Below the pieces are notes generated by a model that did no database searches, was not told where the DNA came from, and saw only the letters and a program-made list of their open reading frames with translations. A program made the translations under genes and the position numbers. Shown one piece after another: positions 35,886 to 46,950 of a DNA stretch of 64,000 nt (the stretch's first letter is position 1; each line of letters begins with the position of its first letter). The DNA is from Tiliqua scincoides. Taxonomy: Eukaryota; Chordata; Lepidosauria; Squamata; Scincidae. Location: positions 196,130,377 to 196,194,376 of the forward strand of contig NC_089821.1 of the NCBI RefSeq assembly GCF_035046505.1, given 5' to 3'.

Positions 35886-37378
35886 GAATAGATAATTATC
35901 GACCAGTATCAAACCTCCCATTTCTGGGCAAAGTAGTCGAGCGGGTGGTGGCGTCTCAGCTCCAGAGGGCCTTTGGATGAAGCGGATTATCTGGATCCCT
36001 TTCAGTCTGGCTTCAGGCTGGGCTTTGGGACAGAGACGGCCATGGTTGCCTTGGTGGATGACCTATGCTGAGGGCTGGATGGTGGGAGTGCATCCATGCT
36101 GGTCCTTTGGAAACTTTCAGCGACTTTTGACACCATCAACCATGGTGTCCTTCTGGGATGGTTGTCTGAGTTGGGAATTGGAGGCACTGTTTTGCGGTGG
36201 TTCTGCTCCTTCTTGGCTGACAAGTCCCAGATGGTGGGACTGGGGGACTCCACTCCTGCTCGGCATCTTGGCCTTTAGAGTGTGGGGTGCCGCAGGGTTC
36301 TATTCTGTCCCCCATGTTATTTAACATTATTTGAAACCACTGGGAGAGGTCATCCGGGGATTTGGAGTTGGGTGCCATCAGTATACTCACTTAGCTCTAT
36401 CTCTCCACCTGACTCCAGGGTTTCTGTCTCTGTCCTGGAGCGCTGCCTGGAGGCAGTTGGGATCTGGATGAGAGTGAACAAGCTGAAATTAATTCCAGAC
36501 AAGGCAGACGTCCTCCTGGTGCATAAATCCATGATGTGGGTGCTGGACTATTGCCCTGCTTTGAATGGGGTTGCACCTGAAAGAGCAGGTTCGCAGCTTG
36601 GGGGTTATCCTGGACTCACAGCTGCTCCTGGATGCCCAGGTGTCAGCTGTGGCCAGGAGTGCCTTTGCCCAGCTTCAGTTGGTGCACCAGTTGCAACCAT
36701 ACCCGCCTCAGTCGGAGCTGGCCAGTGGTCTGCGATATCAAGATTAGACTATTGCAATGCGCGCTATGTGGGCTGCCCTTGAAGACTGTCTGGAAGTTGC
36801 AGCTAGTGCAGAATGCGGCAGCTCGTGTGATTGCTGGAGGTCAGTGGTTTGACTCTGTCATGCTACTGCTCCGGCAGCTGCACTGGCTACCTGTTTGTTT
36901 CCGGGCCCAATTCAAGGTGCTGGTTTTGACCTTTAAAGTTCTAAATGGCTTGGGACCAGGATATTTGAGAGACCGCCTTCTACCGTATATTCCGGCCCGC
37001 TCTCTCCAGTCATCAGAGGGGGCCCTGTTGTTTTTGCTGTTATCAAGAGAGGTTAGGGGGATGGCGGCCAGAAATAGAACCTTCTCGGTGGTGGTGGTAT
37101 TGTGGAATTCCTTCCCCTTTGAGTTGAGAACTGCTCCTTCATTGTTAACCGTCCGGCGAAGCCTGAAGACATTTTTATTCCAGCAAGGCTTCGATGCCTC
37201 ATGGCTGCTTTTAATTGTTTTTACTGCTGATTTTATTGCTGCTGGTTGTTTTTTTATCTATTTTATTGCTGTTGTTTTAATGTATTTTATGACTTTTAAA
37301 TGTTGTTAGCCGCCTTGGGTGCTCTCTGGGGAGAAAGCCAGATTGCAAATCAAATAAATAAATAAATAAATAAATAAC
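35886..37378 (+). mobile_element. L2 LINE, reverse transcriptase to 3' end
   Basis: Encodes NYRPVSNLPFLGKVVERVV, then a finger/palm region with DTINHGVLLGWLSELGIGG. Further down are LQLVQNAAARVIAGG and LHWLPVCFRAQFKVLVLTFK in a 225-codon open segment, ending in L2 C-terminal residues. The 3' end is AGCCGCCTTGGGTGCTCTC plus an AAAT-type repeat (37352-37378). Several frame breaks and an internal deletion after SPMLFNII (catalytic ADD segment absent) make it inactive. Confidence 0.85.
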
Positions 37379-37874
37379 CAGGGCAACAACTGGAAGTGGC
37401 CTGTTCTGATAATGAATCTGCTTTCTGCTGCTTTCTGCTGCAATTGTAATGGTTTTCTTTAAAAAGTAAGCTTGGTGTTCTGTAGCACTTGGGACCAAGG
37501 AAGAAGGGAAATTTTCCCTTGATTGCCGGGATGTAGACATAATGCCAGAAGGAGTTCTGTTTCTCAAGAAGCAGAAACCAAACAAAGACTGTACAATTGT
37601 AATATAATTAACTTAGCATTTTTTGTACTGTTACTGAAATACTTCTCAAGCTGTATAGAATTTGAACTGGGGGCAGTCATCAAAGGAACCAAGGGATAGG
37701 GCATTTTTCACACAAATGGGGTGGAAAAATGGGGTCTCCCCACTGAAGTACAGGGATTGCCAGAATACTTGATAAAGTTTTTAAGCTTTCAATGCCTGCT
37801 GAGAATTCTGAAGGCTCCCTTGCTGATAGGCAGAGACAGTTGGGGTGGGTGGGCACTGCAGTTAAGACTTTAGG

Positions 37875-37961
37875 CTGCAATCCTATACACATGTACCTGG
37901 GAGGAAGTCTTGTTGAATTCAACAAGGCTTACTTCTGAGTAGACATGTTCAGGATTTTGTT
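37875..37961. repeat. Palindromic MITE-like repeat in MFSD4B intron 3
   Basis: CTGCAATCCTATACACATG on the left, GGCTTACTTCTGAGTAGACA on the right and an inner GTTGAATTCAAC palindrome. Same family as 4889-4976. Confidence 0.7.
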
Positions 37962-38296
37962 AGAGGGCAGGAAGACTTCCAGACCACCTGTCGTTTATGC
38001 TTCCTTCTTCCCCCCACTCCAGTGGGTAATTTTCTTCTCCTTGTAATGCCTAGGAAAATCAACCATGAAGGAGAGAGAGGGAAGTGGGGGGGGGGGGTGA
38101 ACAGACCAGTTAGAAGCAACTTTTCCCTGTGTGTTGGACTGTTGTCCTCCTGGCTTCCTATGCCTGTCAGTGGGGAACCTTCAGAACTTAACAAGGCAAA
38201 GCTGGATTGATTTCCAGTGATGTGTAGCATGATGCTTAAGAAAATATTTTTCGTGTGAAAACTTGACTCTGAATATATATACTTTTTACTCTCCAG

Positions 38297-39516
38297 GTGG
38301 AAATGTTCTTGCCTTGGGCACATGGGAGGCAGAGGCTGGTCCACATATGCAGGCCTTACACTTCAGTTTTGCTATGGGTGCATTTGTGGCCCCTGTCCTG
38401 GCCAAGATGGTGCTGGGTAACTCTGCTTCTGATTCTCTGTTCCATTTGGATGACACTGATGATAATCATTCTGCTGTGAATTATACTGATCCGTTGATGC
38501 TGAATCTGCAGTTAAATTGGAACTTTGTATTGTCTTATGCTGTTATAGGCACTTATATCTTGCTTGTTGGTTTACTTTTCTTTGCTTTATACCTGAAGAC
38601 CAGTCATGTTCGAGGCAGGACAAAGCTTTCTGTGCAAAAATACTGGACTGCCAAATACCACCATGCCCTCATCCTCCTCCTCTCGGTGTTCTTCTTATGC
38701 TATGTGGGAGCAGAGGTAGCCTATGGCTCTTATATTTTTACTTATGCAAACACCTACATTGGCATGGAGGAGAATGAAGCAGCTGGTCTGAACTCTCTTT
38801 TTTGGGGAGCATTTGCAGCCTGCAGGGGCCTGGCCATCTGTTTCGCTACCTGCTCCTATCCTGGGACTATGATCTTGTGGAGTCTCATAGGCTCCACTGT
38901 GTCATCTTTGTTCCTGGCACTGTTCAACACACACACTGTCTCTCTGTGGCTTGGCTCTGCAGTGTACGGGGCTTCAATGGCAACTGTATTTCCCAGTGGC
39001 ATTTCCTGGATTGAGCAGTATACCACAATTGAAGGGAAATCTGCATCATTGTTTGTGATGGGTGCTGCTCTGGGGGAAATGTGTGTTCCTGCAATGGTTG
39101 GCTATCTTCAGGGACACTTTCCAACCCTCCCTGTGCTCATGTATGCGGCACTGGGAGCTGCAGTCATGACCGCAGTGCTGTTTCCTGTGATGTATAAGCT
39201 AGCTACAGCACCCTGTGATGCTCAACTTAAGGACACTGGAGACAGTGAAGTCCAGGAAGCCTTATTGTCCAATGCTCATCTTGAGGAAGATGAGGAGGAT
39301 GGCAGAGAATGGAATGAAGTAGACTTTGAAGTGATTGAGATGAATGACACACTGAGGAATTCTGTCATAGAAACATCTAAGACAATCCAAGGTGAGTGCT
39401 CACCTGCTACCTCCAGCCACCCTCCTTCAGGAAGCGTATCATTTAATTCTCCTTTACTTGCTGCCATTTCCTCAAGACGAAAGAATTCAAATGCAGATTG
39501 GGATAAAAATGACTAA
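38297..39516 (+). CDS. MFSD4B: MFSD4B terminal coding exon
   Basis: This 1,217-nt coding segment plus TAA follows CTCTCCAG. It begins GGNVLALGTWEAEAGPHMQA and carries about eight hydrophobic helices, for example the segments starting ALILLLSVFF, TMILWSLIGS and SASLFVMGAA. The motif ATVFPSGISWIEQY is near the middle of the C-terminal half. The cytosolic tail is acidic (EEDEEDGREWNEVDFEVIEM) and similar to the human tail. An internal CAAG/GTGAGT at 39388-39393 matches a splice donor but is read through in frame here. The uninterrupted frame supports a functional gene. The human orthologue also has its 3' half in one large exon. Confidence 0.95.
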
Positions 39517-39795
39517 GCCTTTAGTTGGAAGTCCTCCAAAGAGAACATTTCTTTGGTGGCAAGTTATTGGTGGAAATTATTAGTATCGGTGGGAAGTTTT
39601 GATAAATTCCAATTGACATTTTGTGTAGAAGTGCAAGCAAGCACCAAAGAAGAAACCTGCTGTATTAGCAAAAGTGCATTTAAGGAAAAGATAAAATCAA
39701 GATTTCAGAAAGGACAAATATCCTGCATTTCCCGTGTTGTGGTTTGTCAGGGTGGTGGGAGTTTAACTCTAAATAAAATCACTGCAGTTCTTATT
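39517..39795 (+). other. MFSD4B: MFSD4B 3' UTR (minimal)
   Basis: Non-coding sequence after the TAA up to about 20 nt past the first AATAAA (39772-39777). Longer forms using AATAAA at 42856-42861 cannot be excluded. Confidence 0.5.
39772..39777 (+). terminator. Candidate polyadenylation signal for MFSD4B
   Basis: An AATAAA within TCTAAATAAAATCACTGC, 256 bp after the stop codon, followed by TG-rich sequence (TTGTGTGTATGGG) that could act as the downstream element. Confidence 0.55.
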
Positions 39796-41603
39796 GTGTG
39801 TATGGGATTCATATGGTGACCTCGTTATAGAACTTTGGGGTCATGGGCTGAACTCAAACGATGTTATGCTACTTAATGAATCAGGTGTGTGGATTGAGTA
39901 TTACCCATGCAGCTCATAAACCTTATTGAGTCCCTGTCTTCTCTGATGATTTCCTTTTCTCCAGAGGCCTGGCCTTGTCTGAGGCCTCCAAAAAGACCTC
40001 ATAGTCCTCTGAAACTACAGTCTGGAGATTCAGGAGTAAAGGAGGACTGAATCCTTATCTTCTTTCTACCTCTTGTGACATGGGGATTTGACCCCACCCC
40101 CCAGCGGGGGACCTTTCCATGAGGGGAAAGTGACTGCCTGATTACAAGGCAGAAGAATGAAACATCCTTGTTTTTCCTTCTATTTTTCCTGTCCTTTTTT
40201 TTTTTTTTTTTGCTAGAGCAGCTGTAGGATGTATGTTCGTGCTTTCCCCCTCCTTTTCCAGTATCAACTCTGTTAACTGTTTGCCAGGCAGGGCTGGTCT
40301 GGAAGCTGAGTGGAAATTCTTGCCCTTGTGTAATTTGACAACCCTGACTCAGTGCTAGAGGAGGTCCTTCCCAAGTGTTGAAAACAGATCCACTTTAACA
40401 TCTCTGAAAAATACGTAGTTTTAAATTAATCTGAATATTAATTCAGAAATCAAATATGATTGAAATGGGTTTGTTGCTTAATTCTTGTTTTTCTGCTCTT
40501 GAATGTTCTGGGTTACTTACATGTGATGTTCAGTCTTCACTAAGCTGGGAGCCACTCTCACGTATCATGATTATTTGTTTGGGTGGGGAGAGCCCTTTCT
40601 TGTGTGATAAACAGCAAGGGACATGAGAAGATTTGGGTTTGTGCAGATGTAATAAAGCCGAAGGAATGAACAGGGCTTAAGAGTGCCTTGCTCTTGAACA
40701 AAGAGCAACTTGTAGAGGGGAAGAGATTGGAATTCAAGATACAGTGATGCATGAGCTGGTAGATATAGACATAGAAATTGTACACTGGGATTTTTAATCT
40801 GGAAGAACTAGTATTGTCTTCAGGCATGGATGAGTCAGTATAAAATGAGGAGCAGGATTTAAGAATATAACTTAGAGGGATGTTTGAAGAACAGAGTAAA
40901 CATTTTCAATATTAAAAGCTGATGAAGCAAGGATGCAATTTTTAAAACTGAACCATTAAATTTCAGTGTAGTGAAATCAGATTATATTTGTACAATATTT
41001 CTAATTCAAAATTAGAAGTTTGGCCCCTGAAAAATAAGCTAGTTTGTGGTGCCTGCATGAACCAAACTTTATTTATTGCATCCAGGGCTGGCCTTCTCAT
41101 GAAGCCAAGTGAAAAGCTCACACAAAGTGAGGAGGTGGCAAACCGATGGTGTCCTGTATTGCCTGTAGCCACTGCTAACGGAGCTACTCCAGTTGGCTGT
41201 CCGACCCATAGCAGTGAGTAGGAAGATTCTCTGTGGCTGTGGCAGCCCCCTACTTCCTCCAGTACTGGGAGAACTGCCTTTTCCTCCCCACTCAACTGCT
41301 TAAGAAAGAAGCCAGGTGGACTGGGAGACAGAGAAGAGGAACTTTCTCCCTTTCCTGTGCCACCTCCTTGCTGTACACATATCCTGTATCAAATGAACAA
41401 GAAGAGCAACCATGTTGAAAGCCCAGCATCCTTCACTCTTCCTGACTAAGTGCAACAGGACTTGTGCAAAGAAGGGAGACTGCCAGGAGAGCAGCAGAAG
41501 GAAGGGGAGTCTCTTTCCCCTCCATGCAGCTGAGCAGTAGTGTGTGTGATTTTTTATTTATTTATTGGGAATGATGGTGGGTGTGCAGACTTCAATTCTG
41601 GGC

Positions 41604-41674
41604 TGTACAGTTCTTGCACACCTAAGGTACATAAAACAGATTCATGTAAAATTCACTTTATTGGGAAAATTACA
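41604..41674 (-). pseudogene. Duplicated REV3L last-exon/intron boundary
   Basis: These 71 bp match 46800-46871 in the same orientation with one single-base deletion and one substitution. The block comprises the first 18 coding bases of the last REV3L exon (plus-strand TGTACAGTTCTTGCACAC) and 53 bp of the preceding intron including the AG acceptor. Neither flank extends the match. It is too short to encode anything and looks like a templated local duplication. Confidence 0.9.
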
Positions 41675-41959
41675 GAAATCAAGAACATGGTAAAAACTTA
41701 ACACTACAAGGTGGCAGTTAAGAGTATTGTACTGTATTCAGATGTGTTTGTTGCTTCTGTTACTATCACTGCTTCTGTGATACAGTATTTTCTAAATTGC
41801 TATGTCTGCACTTATGTAAACACCATTGCTATGACATTATGCCAGAGATGTCTGGTACTCAGTGCTTTATCTGGCTCATGTTAGACTTTCAGATTTTCTT
41901 GCCTGGGAATGTAGTGGACCTCCTTAGATGTGAGACCAATGAATTGCACACTTGACCCT

Positions 41960-42575
41960 TGGCCATCTTGTTAAAGCAGGATGGGTGAGGTGCTTAATAC
42001 ATCTGTGAAGCAGGGTGTGGTATTCCTCTTTGAAAGTGGTGGTGGTAAGAAAAACCTATCATCACCTCTGCTTTGACCTGGCCACCTAAAATTGTTGGAC
42101 CAGTTTCCAGTTTACTCTTTTTGGGCAAGGTGTTGGCGCCTACAATTGTATCTCAACTCCAGGCCTGGTCTTGGGTTGGAAACTGCCCTGGTATCGCAGT
42201 GGATGACATTAACAAGGAGTTACAGAGGGGACTGTGACTCTGCTGATTTGCCTGGGCACCTTTAAGATCACCGTGACCTTCTAGGTTGTCTTGTTGGGTT
42301 GGGACGCTGGCTATATGAGCCTTAGAAGCCCTGCTCCATTTTTTTTTGTGGCAGAGTGTTTTCTGGGCTGGCACTGCAGCTGAGCTTTTAAGCGACTTGT
42401 TAAAATGTTTTTTTTTGTTTTGGAAAGATTTTTTTTTTACTCTGCTTTTAGTTTTCATGCTTGACTGCTGCTGTTTTATATGGTTTGTTTTTATTGTATT
42501 AGCTTATGATTGCTATCTGTTTTGTGATCCTTTGGCCTAAAAGGTAGGATATAAAACTTTTAAATAAAAAATACT
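41960..42575 (+). mobile_element. Old L2 LINE fragment
   Basis: Contains decayed L2 coding sequence (GACCTGGCCACCTAAAATTG, GGGCAAGGTGTTGGCGCC, recalling the NYRP...GKVVE block). Its 3' end GGCCTAAAAGGTAGGATATA is followed by an A-rich AAATAAAAA tail. It is more decayed than the intronic copy. Confidence 0.55.
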
Positions 42576-42966
42576 TTAGGAATCATGGCCCCTCTACCCA
42601 TTCAGATGTGTTTCTAGTATTTGTAGCTTTGTTTTGCAATTAACTGGCATTACGGAGCAGGTCACAGTTCTGCACTTTTGGCAATGTGTTACCTCTCAGT
42701 ACATGTGATTTGCCTTAAATATTACGAATATGTGTATGCATAAGTGGTTTTTTTTTTTTTTTAAAAGTGTTTTATAATCTGAATGCAGCTGTGGGCATAT
42801 TGCTTGTGTTTACAGGATTACTGGGAAGTGAGATGTTCTTAAATATTTATTTTGTAATAAAGAGACTTGACAACTACTACTTGGGGTAACTGAAACTTAA
42901 AGTAAATATGGACACTGGTTAGAAACCTACCATGAAGCTTTCACCCTGTTTCTTATTAACATAATA

Positions 42967-43195
42967 CAGGCATCCATTGCTTAACCTCATATACAACAGT
43001 GGTCAAAGCACAACAAAGAGGCTCTTAATGCACAACAGAGGCAATCTACCTCCAGTAGCCTGTGCAGCCAGCTGGTGTCAGACAGAGTATCTGTTTATGC
43101 AACAAAGGCATTAGATTGGGGCTGAATGTTTGCTTAACAACCTAATTGCATAACAACAGGGGTTGGAGAATGGTTGTTAAGTGGTGCACACCTAG
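42967..43195. mobile_element. Tigger/pogo-like element, second copy
   Basis: Begins CAGGCATCCATTGCTTAACC after TA (42965-42966) and ends GGTTGTTAAGTGGTGCACACC. Its reverse complement aligns with most of 6158-6477, for example the shared TTTGTTGCATAAACAGAT. Confidence 0.7.
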
Positions 43196-43507
43196 AGTTA
43201 GCTATGGCAATTTAATAAGGTTTAGAGGTCCCCCTGCCCAAAAATGCTCCCTCCCACCTTGTCTGAACACCCTCCTGCCATTTTCTCTAATCCCCTGCAC
43301 TGCCTAGTGCAAACTTATTTCCACCAGCTGGCACAGGGGCTGGATCTGGTCCAGGTGAGTGAGTGAGTTTGTGACACTCGGGGCCTGTGCTGGCTCAAAT
43401 TATGGTTAAGGTTGGGCTGCCTGGCAGTTATAGTGGTTTATACAGCTCTTACTTTACCACCCTAGAAGAAGATAGAGCCTGGAGTCCTCCATCAAACCTG
43501 TCACTTT

Positions 43508-43713
43508 CAGTTTGCTATGGCCCACCTCACCCCAGCACTGTCTGTTCTAGTGGCTGTCTGCTGGTATTCATTTGCATCTTTTTAGATTGTGAGCCCTTTT
43601 GGGACAGGGAGCCATTTAGTTATTTGATTTTTCTCTGTAAACCACTTTGTGAACTTTCAGTTGAAAAGCAGTATATAAATACTGTTAATAATAATAATAA
43701 TAATAATAATAAT
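43508..43713 (+). repeat. SINE-like repeat, copy 4 (5'-truncated)
   Basis: Begins GCCCACCTCACCCCAGCACT and continues to AAAAGCAGTATATAAATACT, with a terminal TAA repeat of about 9 units (43686-43713). Confidence 0.8.
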
Positions 43714-45714
43714 CTGACACAGGTAGCAAACTGGGAAGCGGGTGCCACCTTTATTTACGTTCAGGGCTGCATGCTGCTTTCTGTAGCTTTTATACCTACC
43801 TTATTCTGTTATTTTGTATGACATCCCCCTTGAGTCCAGTGAAGGGCACAGATGAACATACGAGTCTCCTTTAATCCCATTTACATTTTTTCTTATGGAA
43901 GAAAATTTACCTTTTAAGTTCTGCTGAACAGTTTCTGAGCTTTCCAGTCCATAACACCACCTTATGAAGGGGACCCCTTTGCTAGGAAGAAGTACCTTCT
44001 AGTATTAATTTCAACCAAAATCTACCTACAACTACTAGTCATGGATGTTGAAGAAATTCTTTTGTAGATAAACAGGAAAATGTGAAATAAAATAGGATGC
44101 AAGGCCTATTTATTGGATGAAGCAATGCCAAATATGTTTCTATGACTATATCAAGTAACTGTAGGCAGTTTTATCTAGAAATAATAAATGGAAATTTTTC
44201 TTAAATACACTTTTTCTTGATTTAAATAGCTGATTTAAATCAGTTCATACTGGCTGTAATACGGTTAAGGAATAACTATACAGATAGATTCTTATACTAT
44301 TCAGGTTGCAATTTTATGCAAGTTTAGCTAGCCATAAACAGAGTGAAAACAGTAGGATTTCTTCTGAGGGGAAAAACAAGATCAGGGTGCAGGTATCACA
44401 TTAATTTTGAAGTTATAATCCTGAAATCAGGGAGCATAATATAAAGAAACAGTATCTGAAGACTTACAATTTCTCATTTTGAACTTTTCATTTCTCTATG
44501 CCTTCAGAAATGGGAAGGGTTTGCATTAGCTAAAAACAACCTGTTCTGTCACAAATTGTATTTGTGTTTCGATTGTTGGTGTGTACTTTCAAACTGTCAA
44601 TTTACTTGAATGACAAATGAGGCAAATGAAAAGCTGAAGGTTGCATTTTATCAACAAAGGCCTTGCCTTCTTAGTATGGCATATACATAAATATTAAGCT
44701 TGGCAGATCAGCCTGCATGCCTGAATCAAACATTTGAAGTCATTCTGCAATGTTTGAAAATACCTTTCCAACCTCAAATCATCGGAGTGTTGTTTGTTTT
44801 AATGATCCAGTCCATCACAGTAGCAATGTTATCACTACTACTTTTGAATCAAGGAAGTGTACAGCAGCATGAACTGAGAACTACTTATACTAAAACACTA
44901 TGTTAGCCTTGGGTAACACACATCTTTCCCCTGGGAATCATTACATTCTAGGCAGCTCTTCTGAGCCCATGTTGCTGTATACCATAGGGTCAGATTGTTT
45001 GAACAATGTAGCCATTAGGCCAACCTGCTCTATGAAATTCTTCCTAACACAAACTGCTCCTGCTGCTGTTGCCAGAGACACATTAACTCTGAATCTGGAG
45101 AAATGGTTCAGTCTGATGTTTCTTACTGAAGAAAAAAGTTAAATGTCAATGGGATTACCATATGCAGGTGAGCTGCGACATTCATGGAAAGGACTGACAT
45201 CATATTCTTTTAATGCATCACAAGCATATTGTACTACCAATGATGCTCTTCCATGATGAAAGATATACTGCAAGAAAGTAAAAACAAGGGCCAACATCCC
45301 ACATAATGTGTGTGAAGAAAATTTGTTGTTTATAAATTGTCAGTAAGCAGACTCTCAGTAGGATAGAATAACTATTCTGATTTCTAAGAACCTAATCCTG
45401 GTAGGGCCTTATGCTGCTGAAACAAGCTTTCTGGTGGTATAAGGCAAAAGGCAACAAGCATATTGTTGTTCATTCAGGTTTTTTTGGTGGCCCTCCAAAT
45501 GCTTTAAAGTCAGAGAATATGCTATGGAAATAGGGGAATCAAATACATAACCTCAGTGACAGGAACAAATATTTCCTTACTCCAAGGAGGCCTCCATCTC
45601 AGCTGCATCTCTGTGCAAGGACAAGTAGGAAGGGGTTTGTGTATTTCTCATTATCAACTTTATAGTATTTTCTGAAACAGCCAGATAACATTAAAAAATA
45701 CATAGACCACAATT

Positions 45715-46676
45715 AAGTTTAAAAATGCACATTTATTTTATTCAGTTTTACTATGGTTTCCATTAACTTTTAAACCAAAATGATCTTCAATTTAAAAAAC
45801 AATGCACTGTGACCACATAATCCTTTGCATTTTATACAGTTATACAAATATTCTAAATACACATTTTCTCAAGATGATGCAAATAAGATTTAACTGTACA
45901 GTACGTAATGAATATTAAGCATATTTAGAAGCAATAGAAATGTCTATACAAAAGCAAAAAATGGAATAAAATTTCTTATTTAAAGTATTGCAACAGTCCC
46001 ACAGGTTTGTAACAAAAATGTCTTTGCACAGTTCCTCACAATGCCCCATTAATAACTAAACCAAGACAGTGATTTTTTAGAAAATGTTTCAAAAATGCTA
46101 CACATACTACTGTTTGCACAGTCTGGTCAAAACAACAAATCTACTTGGAATCAAGCAAAACTTGAGGAAATACCTCAACCAACTTTAAAATTGTCTGTAT
46201 AAAATTCATTGCACATTATTTTACTCAGTTTGAAAAGTAAAAAAGTGTATTTACAAAATATTCTGCAGTCAAAATTATAAAGTGAGTGAAATCTATAAGT
46301 AACATCCTGATACTGACAGTTCAATAAAACACAATGATATATTTTTCTTCAGAGGTTTCTTCAGAAGTTCACTGGGAAATGAACTTTTATTTTGAAATGA
46401 ATTGATAAGATGTTAACACACAGCTATTTCAACATCTGCATTATAAAACAGTATGTTAAAAAGGCAGAGAATGAAGAAAATTGTACATCTTAAAAAGTGA
46501 GTTAATAGATTAACAAGTGTATTTTTAACTTACTTAGGACAAACATTCATTATTTAAGTATAAGCCAACAGTTAATGAAAATCCTGGACAAGATGAAATT
46601 GAAAGACCATGCATGATAGTTTTAGAGTGGTAAACACTGAAAAAATTAGCACCTGGAATCCTGTGATATAGGTAAC
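45715..46676 (-). other. REV3L: REV3L 3' UTR
   Basis: AT-rich, repeat-poor sequence lies directly downstream of the REV3L stop (46677-46679) on the minus strand. It ends near two overlapping AATAAA hexamers at 45732-45742. Absence of transposons over nearly 1 kb in such a repeat-dense window fits a functional UTR. Confidence 0.75.
45732..45742 (-). terminator. REV3L: REV3L polyadenylation signals (two overlapping AATAAA)
   Basis: The plus-strand text TTTATTTTATT gives AATAAAATAAA on the minus strand. Cleavage would fall at about 45705-45722. Confidence 0.65.
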
Positions 46677-46817
46677 CTAAAACTGGTCAAGTAGTTGGCG
46701 AAGATATGGTGCCTTAGATAATTCTCTACTCACTCTGGAGACCTTGAAAAGTACTGGACAGTTCAATGAAACACATGGGATCTGTCGATCCAAGCAACTT
46801 GTACAGTTCTTGCACAC
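46677..46817 (-). CDS. REV3L: REV3L last coding exon: CysB iron-sulfur cluster and C-terminus
   Basis: REV3L is the catalytic subunit of DNA polymerase zeta, which extends from lesions during translesion synthesis in the nucleus. This exon encodes 46 residues plus TAG. It starts VCKNCTSCLDRQIPC and ends SKAPYLRQLLDQF, virtually the human C-terminus. Cys at exon positions 2, 5, 15 and 20 form CX2CX9CX4C, the CysB motif that holds a 4Fe-4S cluster and recruits the POLD2/POLD3 subunits. The exon begins after an AG acceptor (CT at 46818-46819 on the plus strand). Confidence 0.97.
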   Translation of the reverse strand: MCKNCTSCLDRQIPCVSLNCPVLFKVSRVSRELSKAPYLRQLLDQF

Positions 46818-46884
46818 CTAAAGGTACATAAAACAGATTCATGTAAAATACACTTTATTGGGAAAATTACAATCTATGCACAAA

Positions 46885-46950
46885 TGGTGCTTTGCACATT
46901 TACTTGGGAATAATCCCCACTGAACGCAGTGGAATTTTTGGGTAAACATA
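46885..46950. repeat. Palindromic MITE-like repeat, partial copy
   Basis: Contains TTTACTTGGGAATAATCCCC and ACTGAACGCAGTGG, degraded arms of the 4889-4976 family, next to the last exon of REV3L. Confidence 0.45.

Larger units (their letters stand above)
33268..38296 (+). other. MFSD4B: MFSD4B intron 3
   Basis: This 5-kb intron carries the split L2 LINE (about 34095-37378), the elements inserted into it, and a palindromic MITE-like copy at 37875-37961. No additional exon is evident: the fusion of exon 3 to the terminal exon keeps the frame. Confidence 0.85.
39796..45700. other. MFSD4B-REV3L convergent intergenic region
   Basis: Six kilobases between the 3' ends of the two genes. It holds an old L2 fragment, a Tigger-like element, a SINE-like copy and a 71-bp copy of a REV3L exon boundary. 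The intervals 39800-41590 and 43720-45700 are AT-rich and contain nothing I can assign beyond a short CAATCCTA-group fragment near 45545-45620. Confidence 0.7.

Noticed and set aside
36282-37309. 166- and 225-codon plus-strand frames in MFSD4B intron 3
   Set aside because: They are translations of a broken L2 LINE in shifting frames, already covered by the LINE annotation.
43387-43821. A 144-codon frame between MFSD4B and REV3L
   Set aside because: Most of it translates a SINE-like repeat and its TAA tail. Similar peptide text appears at 10700 and 18900 for the same reason.
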